A DNA stretch of 64,000 nt, taken from NCBI GenBank assembly GCA_947095585.1, contig OX352762.1, positions 120,062,930 to 120,126,929 on the forward strand. Reading direction: 5' to 3'. The stretch comes from Nephrocerus scutellatus (Eukaryota; Arthropoda; Insecta; Diptera; Pipunculidae). Shown piece after piece: positions 50,641 through 62,310 of this stretch (within the stretch, counting starts at the first letter, position 1; the number at the start of each line of letters is the position of its first letter). The notes beneath the pieces were generated by a model. It was not told where the DNA came from and did not search any database. It saw only the letters and a program-made list of their open reading frames with translations. The position numbers and the translations under genes are program-made.

Positions 50641-51600
50641 CCAGTAGTGATTGTAGTTATGCTGGCTATGCTGTCATATAAACTAAATGGGGAAGTGCAT
50701 TTTTAAACTGTAGCCGTTTCCGAATCGAAGACTTAGAAGTCTTCTTGCAAGATGACTTATACTTTTTATCTTTTTATTGCAAATTTTTTTTCTAAAATCA
50801 CAAAGACGTGTGATTTTGTCAAAGACACAATTTTATTTTGATTTTGTTGTCAAAATAAATATATTGGCTGGTTTATTTAAGATGGCGGTAAATAAGTTAG
50901 TTTCGGAAAGGCCCTTATGAGTGACTATTTGTTGAGTTGTTTTTATTCCAGCTATAAAGCACCACAGGGTTCAATGATGAATTGATGACTTAAGTCTTGT
51001 AAGATATGAGTTTTATATCTCCTTTTTGTTTATGTATGCTAGGAAAATCATCCACACTTCCAATTCAGGCTTTTGATAAATAAACACTTTCCTATTCCGG
51101 TTTTATGGTTTGTTTTGTATTTTTGTATTTTCTTTTAACGCCTTACAAGTGGGTTTTATCATATTGGTCTTTCGGTTAGCATGACTATGTAGTTTTGTAA
51201 GGTGCTGAGATTATTTTCCTCGCGCCAACCTAATGTAGACAGGATAAGCCCGATACATACTTATAAATGTTTCAAAAATAAGGAAAACTTGAAAAAATCG
51301 TTTGTTTTAGAAAATTGGCTCTTTAAATGTTGATAATATGATTCAAACGATTAGCAATGCGGATGCAAATCGATAATATGGAATTTCCCAATATAATTGT
51401 TTGCATTATTTCATTGCCAATTCCGATGTAATTCAATTGCAACATTTATGGGAACAAAAAAGAAAGAAAAAAAGAAAAACAATTTTTTTTTTAAAAAGTT
51501 AATACATTTTGCGAAATCTCACACAACATATGGAAAGCAAAACATTGTCTACACATATGCATGACTCGTTGTTGTATAAATAAACATCTAATACACACTA
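50641..51600. other. Upstream flank of Mp20, no gene recognised
   Basis: AT-rich. Presumably contains Mp20 promoter and enhancer sequence, but I can point to no specific site. Confidence 0.4.
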
Positions 51601-51646
51601 AAGCGACCAACGCACGCCCACGCAGCTGTCCGTCGCCGTCGAAGAG

Positions 51647-51727
51647 GTGAGAAATTATTAAGAAATTATTTTTGGAAAATTTGTAAATACGAAACATTTT
51701 CAACATTCAATCCAAATTCCCTCACAG
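51647..51727 (+). other. Possible 5' UTR intron of Mp20
   Basis: 'gaagag|gtgaga' and 'ccctcacag|ttta' are good donor and acceptor sites 81 bp apart, about 100 bp before the Mp20 ATG. This would place a noncoding first exon ending at 51646. Inference only. Confidence 0.35.
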
Positions 51728-51829
51728 TTTATAAAGCATCAGCAGCCCAGTGGATCTTCACCAGTATACGGCTGTTTTTCTTCTAGTGCACATCGCAAAG
51801 TAAATCCCAAAACTCAAAACTAACTCAAA

Positions 51830-52555
51830 ATGTCTCTAGAGCGTGCTGTTCGTAATAAGGTGAAAATCGTCGAATTTTTAAAGAAAAAAAAAAAAAAAAA
51901 AACCAACGAAATAAAAAATCACCATTGATAACTAATTGTTGTTGTATTGAATAACTTTCCAGATTGCCGCCAAGCGCAATCCAGAAATGGACAAAGAAGC
52001 CCAAGAATGGATCGAAACCATTCTTGGAGAGAAATTTCCAGCTGGTGAACAATACGAAAATGTATTGAAGGACGGTATCGTGTTCTGCAACTTGATGAAC
52101 AAATTGAGCCCAGGTGCCATCCCTAAGGTCAACACCTCCGGTGGACAATTCAAAATGATGGAGAACATCAACAACTTCCAGAAATGCTTAAAAGATTACG
52201 GTGTTCCAGACATTGATGTCTTCCAGACAGTTGACTTGTGGGAAAAGAAGGATATTGCCACTGTCACCAACACAGTTTTCGCTCTCGGTCGTGCTGTAAG
52301 TATCCACACAATCATTTCAAAGTTGTACTTGTAACTAACTGTTATTTTTGGACCTTTCGATAGTGCTACAAACACCCCGAATTCAAGGGACCTTGCCTTG
52401 GCCCCAAGCCAGCCGATGAGTGCAAGCGCGATTTCTCTGATGAACAATTGAAGGCTGGCCAAACTATCATTGGTCTGCAAGCCGGTTCCAACAAGGGTGC
52501 CACCCAAGCTGGCCAAAACTTGGGCGCTGGCCGCAAAATCTTGATGAACAAGTAA
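51830..52555 (+). CDS. Mp20: Muscle protein 20, calponin/transgelin family
   Basis: Three exons, 51830-51859, 51963-52295 and 52364-52555, with GT/AG borders, encode 184 residues, the same as Drosophila Mp20. The first exon codes only MSLERAVRNK. A single calponin-homology domain spans about 20-125 (DKEAQEWIETI, VLKDGIVFCNLMNKL, FKMMENINNFQKCL, DVFQTVDLWEKKDIATVTNT). A calponin-like repeat lies near 157-172 (IGLQAGSNKGATQAGQ), followed by LGAGRKILMNK. Mp20 is a cytoplasmic, actin-associated protein found in most synchronous muscles but not in asynchronous flight muscle. Exon 1 reads straight into intron 1 for some codons, which yields a false extension. Confidence 0.97.
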
Positions 52556-52846
52556 AGCCAGATTATTCAATGATGTGTAACTGAAGCCATGATCATGTGC
52601 GTTCGTTACATTTGCTTGCTACGAATGAAGGACATTATTTTTGAAATTTTCACATGAATCCTGCGCTTAAGTTACGATTGTAATTATTCCTCTCATCGAA
52701 AACACTGTGTAAATGTGTACGTACGTAGCACACATATTTTTTGTATTTTGTATAAAACTAAACTCGTATATGTTAGCGATTACTCATAAGCTATATTTAT
52801 ATACAAATTTAGAGAAAAAAAAGGAAAAACCCAAAATCAAAACAAA

Positions 52847-52852
52847 AATAAA
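52847..52852 (+). promoter_or_regulatory. Poly(A) signal of Mp20
   Basis: AATAAA 291 bp after the stop codon, in an A-rich context. Confidence 0.5.
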
Positions 52853-52859
52853 AGAGAAA

Positions 52860-53464
52860 CGCGTTTCTTAAAAAAATCGTAAAGTTTGATTGAATTTTAT
52901 TTGGAAGAATATTAAGGACTTTGTGGTGTGGTGGTGATGGGCAACGATGTGATGTAATACGTGGATACGGGGGCAGTATCAACAGTGACACATCTCACCG
53001 AGTATTTTTTCTTTAATTTTCCTTTGGAATCGCTATTTTTAGAACAAACAACCATCACGGTTGTGCTGGATGGCAAACGGCACAAGAGTTTGAGAGGGTG
53101 ATCATTCTGGCAAATGATCGATATTCAGATGCATATACTTGTGTACAAAAAAGTGACCTTCTTATTACATCATTGTGTGGGTGTAAATTTGATAATCGTA
53201 TCGTAAATAAAGCGAATTTTATTTGAAATGCTCTCAAGTGTTCCCAAGTGTTGTAAAAGCTAGACTGGATTGTTCTAGAAAATGGTGGGATTTTTTTGTA
53301 TTTAATGGAGTGTTTTATGTGAACCAAAGGGTGTGAGTGTTTATTAGAAAAACTTACTATTGGGTTACTTGACCGAGAGACATATGTAACCCATATCTTT
53401 ATTTTCAGCTATTTTTTTGTTGATTAGGAATTGTTTTTAATCGTTATATCCTCCTCGGGAGGAG
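52860..53464. other. No gene recognised
   Basis: Spacer between Mp20 and a LINE remnant. Confidence 0.45.
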
Positions 53465-54690
53465 TGTCAGTGTCTGTTGTGGGCCAGTAGACGCCTCAAC
53501 GGCAGAACTTGGGTTCTAAATCCTATAATGGTACATTGGATGTACACAATGATGGTGGGACCTATTAGCACGTACGTGGCCATCGTTTGGTGGCCGAAAG
53601 TTCTTGAACGGACAAAGGCAACCAAGCTTCAGAAGGTACAAAGAGCTGCCTGTCTAGTTATAAAACGGATGCAATGAGCACCTGCACCTGCGACAGCACT
53701 AGAAGCTTTTGTATGACTTTCACCCCTGTCAATCTTCATTAGGAAGAGGGCTGCTAGTTGCGCAGATTGATAGAAGATGGAAACTGGAGTTAAAGCTGGT
53801 GTCTTTGGACCCAACACCAAAGTCTCGATACCAATGGTAAAAAGTCCCTCGGTTTTCCAGACGGAACTACTTGCCATTGGGATGCGCGCCGGTATTAAAC
53901 TTAATAAAGTAATTAAAGGCGAAAGAGTATATATCTTTTCAGATACCCAGGCAGCATTTAAAGTGCTGTCGTCCAATCTCTACAATCTCTGCAATCTCTT
54001 GCCAGACACAACAATGTCAAACTCGGTTGGGTCCATGGGAATCAGGGAATTGCAGCCAACGAAACTGCAAATAATCTAGCTAGAGCTGGCTCGGAATCTG
54101 CGTTCATAGCACCTGAATCCTACTGTGGTGGACTGCCGCTACAGCACTGATAAATTATTGGGAGCACAAACTTCGTTTTGACTACTGCGAAAGCGTCCCG
54201 GGGCTTAGGCAATCCAAACAATTAATTAGGCTCTTTTCCTGCAAGGAAATCCTTAATTTTAATAGGGATAGCATTAGGAAGCTGGTGAGTTTTCTAACAG
54301 GTCACTGTGGTTTCACCTCATTGTGGCTTTACCTTAACAAAATTGGTGTGGGCTCAGACACAGAATGTAGGTTCTGCTCGGAAGATGAAGAGTCATCCGA
54401 GCACATTCTCTGTGAATGCCCAGCATTACTTTGGTTAAGGAGACGCATCTTTCACAAGGAAATATGCTCTTATGCCTTAACAAAATTGGTGTGGCCTCAG
54501 ACGCAGAATGTAGGTTCTGCTCGGAAGATAACGAGTCATCCGAGCATAGTCCCTCTGAATGTCCAGCATTACTTTAGTTAAGGAGACCCATCTTTCACAA
54601 GGAAATATGCGCGACGGCGGAATTAAGAAATTCTGCTTCTAAGGGTGTACTATCGTTCATTAGGGAGGTATTACGTCTCTTAGAGTAAAC
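53465..54690 (+). mobile_element. RNase H/LOA-type LINE remnant, same family as 7600-9221
   Basis: WASRRLNGRTWVLNPIMVHW then MYTMMVGPI and WWPKVLERTKATKLQKVQRA (53470-53660) are close to 8909-9090. 53790-54080 holds an RNase H domain (VFQTELLAIGMRAGI, YIFSDTQAAFKVLSS, VKLGWVHGNQGIAANETANN). At 54360-54420 a zinc-knuckle-like CRFCSEDEESSEHILCECPA follows. Frames shift repeatedly. The 3' end runs to about 54690, directly before a repeat array. Confidence 0.82.
54332..54617 (+). repeat. 143-bp tandem duplication of the LINE zinc-knuckle region
   Basis: The block from 'ccttaacaaaattggtgtgg' (54332) repeats at 54475 with point changes. The second copy keeps CRFC but loses the HILCECP part by frameshift. 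Confidence 0.88.
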
Positions 54691-54785
54691 CCACCCTTAG
54701 ATATGGCCCAGGGTATATAAAAAAAAATAACCCACTTCTCAAAGCACACATGAGTATTTATGGCAACAACACTTTGTAGTAAAAT

Positions 54786-55200
54786 AAAATTTGGAGGGAC
54801 GGAGGGGTGCCCATATAAATTTTTTAAAAATTGACCCGATTTTCTTTAAATTCTATACACATGTGTATCTCCGATGGTCATCACTATTTCTAAAAGTTTT
54901 GAAGTGATCGGTTTGGGCGCCCTATACAAATTTTATGAAAAAAATTCCCGACTTTTTTCAAATCTTCTGCACATGTGTAGTTCCGATTGATAACGCTTTT
55001 GTAAAAATTTTTCAGTGAATGGGCCTCGGGGTAGGGGGCTCCATACAAATTTTTAAAAAATTCACCCGATTTTAATCATATTTTATGCACATGTATTTCT
55101 CCGACGCAACACTATTTGTAAAAATTCTGGAGTGATCGTGCTGAAGCGATCGAAGGCTCCGATACTTTTTTAAAAATCAACCCGATTTTTATTAAAATTT
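54786..55200. repeat. Repeat array with ~113-bp unit (copy B)
   Basis: About four units with 'aaattgacccgatttt', 'cacatgtgtatctccgat', 'aaaagttttgaagtgatcgg' and a GC-rich 'ggggtgccc/gggcgccc/ggggctcc' part. This is the reverse complement of the array at 9560-9990. Both follow closely on LINE 3' ends of the same family. Confidence 0.7.
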
Positions 55201-57020
55201 TTGTTTTCTGAATTTAAAGATTCTTCAGAGACTATTATTGGCTGTTACAACTGATACCAACAAATGAAATAGTTGCAGTTGTTCTAACTTTTTCTAAATT
55301 CTAGAAATTGTAGAAACAGTTTACTTGAATTTATTTGAAGGCCTAGTTTTTGTGCCTCCTGTTCAATCTGTGCACAAGTGTTTTGCCAAGGCATGTTTTG
55401 AATCTGGAAGTTATTCAAAATTAAGCAAATGTCGAACGAAGTGTAAAATGTAATTATGGAGTTGCATAGGATTCTATTCTAAGGCCAATTTTGTTCTTTT
55501 TCGTCACATTTTCAATTTTCAATACGAGAAAGCACTGCATTGCTTGTGAGGATCAACCAGCTACATAAAGAGTTCAACGAAAGAAATATGGTTGGCAAAC
55601 GGTAGAGAATAAAGTAATAAATTATTTTAATTGGATCTTCTGAAACAATAGTAGCGGGTAAAATCCATAGAAAAATCAACAACAAAAACAATTTATCAAA
55701 TGAATTATATTAAAAAAAAAATGAATTCTCTCGATGATGACATTGTTATTTTTTTATTGTGAATTATTATTTAACATTTTCAATTTGGGATAAGAAAAGC
55801 CTGAAATACACATAGATATACATATGCAGCTTACTGATATACATATAATTGGATTTTTACACTTGATTTTCACGGTCATTGAGTGGGAGTAGATTGGAAT
55901 TTTCAATGTGATTGCCATGAGAATGCGCCCCTGAGAATTGTTGTACATTATATAGAGTCTTGTCTGTCCACTCATTCGTTTGTTACAACAATATAACAAA
56001 TAAATTTTTTAAGTTGTTCATATGTCTATCTCTGAAAAGAACATTAAATATTGGTTGGTTGGTACAAAGCTTGAAGTTTTTGTTTTATTAGTACAAGTTT
56101 TTGGTAAGGTGACCTGCAAAACTTTCATCCTACAACCACTCTTTATATTAACACTGCAGTTTGACTCTACCCGCCCTTTTCTTGGCATTTTAGAATGACT
56201 AAGCATTTCAAAAATACCATACTCATATCTATCGTGGCAACAAAAATATTAATTTGATTTACAGAGCAAATTACATTCAAAAAGTGATGATGAATAATTT
56301 CCTCAGTAAGATATAGTAATGTTCAAAAATTATAAGGCAATGTAAAATAAATTTGTAATGAATCTCTTAAATATTCCACTGTGATGATGCTACGAGTATG
56401 ATTGGATTCGTGGGACATAAAGGAAACATTTAAAGAATATTTTATAGTTTACACTTCAACCTCACGTACACATTAACACGTGTATATGTTTTTCCCAGTG
56501 AAAAACATTTTCTTTCAAAAGAAAACAGCAGCAAAGGACTTTACAAAAATGTAAACAAATTGTAGTGGCGCATGGGTGTCTTAATTTATGATTAGTTTTG
56601 TGGTTCCTATTGCTTTTCTATTTTCAATTGAAATTTCTCCCACTACAGATTCCTTTTATTAATAGATTATTAGTAAAATTTCGAAAATATGACGACACTT
56701 GAATATAAGGCAGTATCGAGAATTTGAAAATGCAATACTTGTTCATAAATAGCTAAATATGGGGTGGCCACCTTGGATTGCCAGAAATTATTAGAAAAAA
56801 GATTTTTGAGTTTGGTTCCGCATTAATGCGGTATGATCCTGATCTATTTTCATTTTGTGGATTATTTTTAATTTATGATATTAAATGCACTTTAAATTGT
56901 GGCGTAATCATGCGCCTCATATGGTTAATAGTCTAGATGTTAAAGTTTAGCCAACAAACTGGGAAAAATCCAATGATATATGGTTGGGATGCGAGAGTAA
57001 TATTTCACGCTTATGCCCGC
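55201..57020. other. Long gene-free stretch
   Basis: AT-rich. Minus-strand frames at 55754-56206 show no domain, and no RNA gene is evident. Confidence 0.45.
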
Positions 57021-57110
57021 TTTTTTTTTTATAATTTGCACTCGCTTCAAGGGGTTGGCACCCTTATAATGCTCGGCTATATGCTTGCACAGCGTGGTCG
57101 TTAAGGAAGA
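57021..57110 (-). repeat. Tail of SINE family 2
   Basis: 'gcacccttataatgc' and 'cgcttcaagggg' followed by an A/T run match 14890-14960, the tail end of the SINE at 14884-15225. The head is missing. Confidence 0.55.
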
Positions 57111-57330
57111 GGAGGAGAAAAGAGGAGTTGTCTAAATTTAAAGTCCAATTTTAAGCTTTCGTTAAGTTAAGGCCCAGAAAGTTTATACTCGGAGTTAAGC
57201 CCTCGTGCGGTTTGCATGCAAACGCAAGAGTCGTTCAATTAAACAACGATTTGACATTCATTATAAAGTTTGAGATCCGGTTTTTGTTTTTGAAGTGAAA
57301 CTTTTTTACGGAGGGGGTAACAATTTTCAC

Positions 57331-57412
57331 AGCTCTGTTGTACACATTGGTTACACTGCTATTACTCTGTTGTACACTTTGGTTACACTGCTATTACTCT
57401 GTTGTTGCGCTG
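57331..57412. repeat. 31-bp tandem repeat, 2.5 units
   Basis: 'ctctgttgtacac(a/t)ttgg' plus 'ttacactgctatta' occurs at 57331 and 57366, then a partial third unit. Confidence 0.75.
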
Positions 57413-57550
57413 TTATTCACTTTTGTTAATTGTTAATTTTATGCCTGGTTTTCTATAGTTATACTTTATATGTATGTAACTATATATGTATTTAACTACA
57501 AATATAACTATATGTGTATATATAAATACATATATTACTACGGCCACAGC

Positions 57551-58322
57551 TCCTATGGAAATTCTGGGATCTGGCGAATAGGGTCTGGAATTGTTGGAAC
57601 CAAGCCATTTCTCAAGGGATTCGTATGAAACTCGGAATGTAGGACTAATATGCGACTGTAAGATTTGTTCCTATGGAAATTCTGGGATCTGGCCAATAGG
57701 GTCTGGAATTGTTGGAACCAAGCCATTTCTCAAGGGATTCGTATGAAACTCGGAATGTAGGACTAATATGCGACTGTAAGATTTGTTCCTATGGAAATTC
57801 TGGGATCTGGCCAATAGGGTCTGGAATTGTTGGAACCAAGCCATTTCTTAAGGGATTCGTATGAAACTCGGAATGTAGGACTAATATGCGACTGTAAGAT
57901 TTGTTCCTATGGAAATTCTGGGATCTGGCCAATAGGGTCTGGAATTGTTGGAACCAAGCCATTTCTCAAGGGATTCGTATGAAACTCGAAATGTAGGACT
58001 AATATGCGACTGTAAGATTTGTTCCTATGGAAATTCTGGGATCTGGCCAATAGGGTCTGGAATTGTTGGAACCAAGCCATTTCTCAAGGGATTCGTATGA
58101 AACTCGGAATGTAGGACTAATATGCGACTGTAAGATTTGTTGCTAGGGAAATTCTGGAATCTGGCCAATAGGGTCTGAAATTGTTGGATCCAAGCCATTT
58201 CTCAAGGGGTTCGTATGAAACTCGGAATGTAGGACTAATATGCGACTGTAAGATTTGTTCCTATGGAAATTCTGGGATCTGGCCAATAGGGTCTGGAATT
58301 GTTGGAACCAAGCCATTTCTCA
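57551..58322. repeat. 118-bp tandem array, six full units and one partial
   Basis: 'tcctatggaaattctgggat' starts units at 57551, 57669, 57787, 57905 and 58023; a variant starts the unit at 58141, and the canonical form returns at 58259. That is an exact 118-bp step throughout. Units are almost identical, so the array is young. The last unit stops after 'aagccatttctcaa' at 58322, where Helentron coding sequence begins. Diverged relatives lie at 35685-35855. Confidence 0.95.
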
Positions 58323-59179
58323 ATTTTTTATCATGGAAGAAGAGCATCAACATCAACAGCAGATTTACAGGCAGAATTCAGGAGACTGAGTCTCAACAAA
58401 GTAGAAACGGTGGGACAACAAGTACTTGAATTCATATCTAAAAAAAAAGGAATTTCGGTATTTTCACTCAATTGTCAGAGCTTAAGACTACACGCACCAG
58501 ATTTGCAAGATGAAGTTGCAAGAAATTCAACGTTATTAGTGATGAGTGAATCTTGGTTGAAACAAGGCGAAAAGGTGGATATACCGAGATTCGAGTGTAT
58601 CGTCACATTTAAAAGAGAAAAAGATAGAGCCGCTGGTGTATCTATTTACCGAAATACTGCTGATCAGTTAATCACCCTCACTCCACATTTAGCTATATCT
58701 CTTCGACAAACTAATGAAAAAGATGTCAGTACATGTGCCATTGGAGATATCTGTGCTGCAAGATGTCATCATGTAATGGACAATCCGTGTTAATTGTTGC
58801 TGTGTATATATCACCTAACACGAAGCTTGATGAAATTATCGAATTCATTCACCACGTGTTATTATCATACACACCAGATGGTGCAACATTACTAAATAAT
58901 AATTGGGGGACTCTACCAATGATAATGAGCGGTGACTTCAACGTGCAGTTCTCCAAACCTGAAAGTCAACCTCTCTTTGACTTTTTAGCTAGAAAATTCA
59001 ATTTAAAAATTAACAACAATGTCAATACCCCAACAACCAAGTCGGGTACAACAACTGATGCTGTATTTTCTAGAAATTTAGGACGTATCAAATCCCAAAT
59101 GTTTGTGTCGTATTTTAGCTATCATAAGCCAATTGTCACTATGATAGACCCTGATAATTCTGCGGATAATGATTTATAA
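58323..59179 (+). mobile_element. Helentron (Helitron2) protein fragment: C-terminal endonuclease domain
   Basis: From 58323 the frame reads an N-terminal tail with NKVETVGQQVLEFISKKKG, then GISVFSLNCQSLRLHAPDL, LLVMSESWLKQGEKVDIP, ECIVTFKREKDRAAGVSIY, and ISLRQTNEKDVSTCAIGDIC. It shifts frame near 58770 and continues with VLIVAVYISPNTKLDEIIEF, LPMIMSGDFNVQFSKPESQP, and TTKSGTTTDAVFSRNLGR, ending in VSYFSYHKPIVTM and a stop at 59179. This is the AP-like endonuclease fused to the end of Rep-helicase proteins of arthropod Helentrons. The Rep and helicase parts are absent, replaced by the 118-bp array. Confidence 0.85.
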
Positions 59180-59772
59180 AAAATGAGAAACAAATTAATA
59201 CTATAACTGATTCATGTTTTTGTCTAATGAATTCCTTGTAAAATATATTTTAAAACTTTGAATTGTTTTTTTCATTTGAGATTATACCCACATCTTTACT
59301 ATTACATACATCTCACTCATTCTACATCTACATATTATCTCTTGTTTAATAAAAACAAAAAGTCTAATAACTTATCTCTATCTAATAAGCAAGATGTTTC
59401 ACTTCTGTCGTGTGTGGACTCCACGCACACACTTTTTTTTCTAATGTCGTCTGCGTGCCATTGCGTTCGGATTCCTGAAACGTGTTTTAAATCCATGCAA
59501 CAAATTCCTCTCGCTATAAATTCCTCTTCTAGCGTTCAGCGCCAAGTTAACCATAGACGAGCCATACTTCTGCTAGTTTGAGTAACTATATTCAATTGCA
59601 TGGCATGTTTTGAACCAAAATTGTCTTCGCTCAAAGGGGTGTGACTAATCTAATGCCATTTTCTTCGCCTTTTTAAAGTGTCTGAAGTGTCTGACGGTTT
59701 CTGACTGGTCCTCGAATAAAAGTGTTTTTGTTGGACATGTTGCTAGTACAGACAATCCGTAGAATAATACGT
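59180..59772. other. No gene recognised; 3' flank of the Helentron fragment
   Basis: May include the Helentron 3' terminus, but I cannot identify a terminal hairpin with confidence. Confidence 0.4.
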
Positions 59773-59943
59773 AGGTTAGGTTAGGTAAGGTTAAGGTAGC
59801 TGTCAGTGAAACCGACACACTTAGACCAGGAATGGTCCACTGTGATACAATACGGATCCGGAAAAATTTCCTCCACCCACTCGATGAACCAATTACAGCT
59901 TCGTATGAAGCGTAGGAACACACCAATGTCAATGCCGTATACG
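59773..59943 (-). repeat. Retroelement 3' end with CCTAA-like tail
   Basis: On the minus strand it ends in 'agctaccttaacctta' and then 'cctaacctaacc', like the tail at 49985-50002. The body upstream (59943-59810) includes 'cggatccg' but does not match the RNase H LINE, so it may be a separate element sharing that tail. Confidence 0.5.
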
Positions 59944-60022
59944 AATGGCGACAGTTTGTCAGACTTTCGCGAGAGGTGGGACACGGTGGAAAATACTTTT
60001 GGTGTTACTGGGATTGAGTGAT
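59944..60022 (-). repeat. tRNA-derived SINE, family 1, partial copy 5
   Basis: On the minus strand: 'atcccagtaacaccaaaagt', 'gtcccacctctcgcgaaagt' and 'ctgacaaac', the start of the family-1 body just after the B box. Confidence 0.65.
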
Positions 60023-60044
60023 CTTCTACTCACAGATATGACCA

Positions 60045-60690
60045 CCATGTACTTTGTGTTGCTCTCATTTATGTGCAGCCCCAGATTTTGTGCCGCCCGC
60101 TTGATCTGGATGAAAGTTTCCTGTACAGCCCTTTGGTTTCTACCAACGATGTCGTCTGCGTAAGCCAGTAACTTATTCTACTTATAGAGGATTGTTTCTC
60201 TCGCCATTATGTCAGAGTCTCGGATCACTTTCTACAACGCCAGGTTGAAGAATACGCAAGCCAGTCCATCCCATTGCAGAGCCCGTCAGAGCTCGTTATA
60301 GATGTTGAATGGGCTTAATAGTGATCCGGATGTTTTTACTTGGCTTATAACATTGGTCATGGACAACCGTGTCAGTTTATTTGGGATGCCAAATTCACTT
60401 ATGGTATAATAAAGTTCTACTCTATGCTATCATAGGCGGCTTTAAAGTCTACAAAAAGATGGTGTAGAGAGTTTTGAAACTGTAGACATTTTTCCCTCAC
60501 CTGCCTAAGGGTATAAATCTGATCAGTTGTTGATTTGTCTGTGATGAAGCCACACTGGTATGGTATGACGATGACTTTAGCGTATGAAGCTATCCTGTCT
60601 TGATATCTCAATCTTCAGAGGATAGAGGGGAAAATCTTATACGCGGTACTCAACAACTTTATACCACGATAATTGCTGCATGTTGTGATA
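60045..60690 (-). mobile_element. RTE-like LINE, reverse transcriptase palm region
   Basis: 60611-60417 reads MRYQDRIASYAKVIVIPYQC, then GFITDKSTTDQIYTLRQVRE and HHLFVDFKAAYDSIE, the entry half of the polymerase. In a shifted frame at 60170-60070, LAYADDIVGRNQRAVQET and FIQIKRAAQNLGLHINE give the catalytic YADD block. The RT start (EVSRAINRLRNNKAP, then ELDGIPA) lies further upstream on the minus strand inside the duplicated block (60815-60686). Confidence 0.8.
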
Positions 60691-60912
60691 TATTATTTCT
60701 TAGGTATGGGACAGAGGATCCCACTGCTGGAATACCATCTAATTCCGGGGCCTTATTATTTCTAAGCCGATTTATCGCTCTGCTAACTTCTATATATGCG
60801 ATGATTTTTTGTAATTTCTTAATTCTAACACAATTCAATACAATGCTTCTTCTTGTACGAATACGTACAGTGCGATACCAGATTTCTATTTACATTTTCG
60901 TAAGAAGAATAT

Positions 60913-61173
60913 ATGGTGCCATCTTTAAAGGAATCTGCCACATCAAAAACGATCGTCGCACTTAAACATGGACTAGGACTAAAGAGCCCACATAGTGGAA
61001 GACCATCAGTCTCAACTATAATTCAAAATATATTAAAAATTTGTGATTTAATCATGGGAGACCGAAGATTTAATATAAGTGCGATAGCTGAGATCTTCGG
61101 CATCTTATATGAATGGATTCAAGACATCATTAAAAACTTACTTGGGTTCTATAACTGTTCTGCAATAATTTAA
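60913..61173 (+). pseudogene. Mariner transposase N-terminal DNA-binding fragment, copy 1
   Basis: The frame gives ESATSKTIVALKHGL, then a damaged linker, SPHSGRPSVSTIIQNILKIC and DLIMGDRRFNISAIAEIFGI. This resembles the two helix-turn-helix region of mariner transposases (SGRPS linker, DRRxxxRxIAExLGI). Later parts are frameshifted, with an INxxYY-like VNQLIWITV near 61430. The linker is shorter than in copy 2. Confidence 0.65.
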
Positions 61174-61721
61174 CAAAAAGGCAATCAAACGCTATCTCGT
61201 GTGTGTTTGGACATATTTCAAAGCTTTAAGAAGGACTTTACGACCACTTTTATGACGACACATGAGAAATAGGTTGAATATCTTACCATTGAGGCGACCA
61301 AACCGGAAACAAAAAGTTGGAGAACATCTGTATCATCAGCGCCAAAGAAAGCCATGGTGTAAATACAGGCCTTTGCGACGTAGGTATATGGTATCATCAA
61401 TGCTGGTTTCCTTATTAAGGGTCAACCAATTAATTTGGATTACTGTTACAATCTTTTGCTTCGGTTGCGAGAGGATATAAAGAAAAGACGTTAATGATAT
61501 ATTATTTCTTAGGTATGGGACAGAGGATCCCACTGCTGGAATACCATCTAATTCCGGGGCCTTATTATTTCTAAGCCGATTTATCGCTCTGCTAACTTCT
61601 ATATATGCGATGATTTTTTGTAATTTCTTAATTCTAACACAATTCAATACAATGCTTCTTCTTGTACGAATACGTACAGTGCGATACCAGATTTCTATTT
61701 ACATTTTCGTAAGAAGAATAT

Positions 61722-61988
61722 ATGGTGCCATCTTTAAAGGAATCTGCCACATCAAAAACGATCGTCGCACTTAAACATGGACTAGAGAGCGTAAAAGACA
61801 GCCCACATAGTGGAAGACCATCAGTCTCAACTATAATTCAAAATATATTAAAAATTTGTGATTTAATCATGGGAGACCGAAGATTTAATATAAGTGCGAT
61901 AGCTGAGATCTTCGGCATCTTATATGAATGGATTCAAGACATCATTAAAAACTTACTTGGGTTCTATAACTGTTCTGCAATAATTTAA
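61722..61988 (+). pseudogene. Mariner transposase N-terminal DNA-binding fragment, copy 2
   Basis: Second copy within the tandem duplication. It keeps the fuller linker LESVKDSPHSGRPSVST, which matches the usual mariner wording better than copy 1, so copy 2 is probably closer to the original. Confidence 0.65.
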
Positions 61989-62310
61989 CAAAAAGGCAAT
62001 CAAACGCTATCTCGTGTGTGTTTGGACATATTTCAAAGCTTTTAGAAGGACTTTACGACCACTTTTATGACGACACATGAGAAATAGGTTGAATATCTTA
62101 CCATTGAGGCGACCAAACCGGAAACAAAAAGTTGGAGAACATCTGTATCATCAGCGCCAAAGAAAGCCATGGTGTAAATACAGGCCTTTGCGACGTAGGT
62201 ATATGGTATCATCAATGCTGGTTTCCTTATTAAGGGTCAACCAATTAATTTGGATTACTGTTACAATCTTTTGCTTCGGTTGCGAGAGGATATAAAGAAA
62301 AGACGTTAAT

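Larger units (their letters stand above)
60686..62310. repeat. 809-bp tandem duplication
   Basis: Copy 1 (60686-61494) and copy 2 (61495-62310) are almost identical from 'tgatatattatttcttagg' to 'aaagaaaagacgttaa'. I see only a short rearranged difference at 60972-60986 ('ctaggactaaagag' against a slightly longer 'ctagagagcgtaaaagacag') and one base near 61226. Each copy carries the 5' piece of a minus-strand RTE reverse transcriptase and part of a plus-strand mariner transposase. Confidence 0.93.

Noticed and set aside
51860..51895. Readthrough extension of Mp20 exon 1
   Set aside because: The frame stays open a little into intron 1, but splicing to 51963 restores the 184-residue Mp20 sequence exactly.
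57551..58322. CRISPR-like array
   Set aside because: Units are contiguous 118-bp copies without unique spacers, in a eukaryotic genome.
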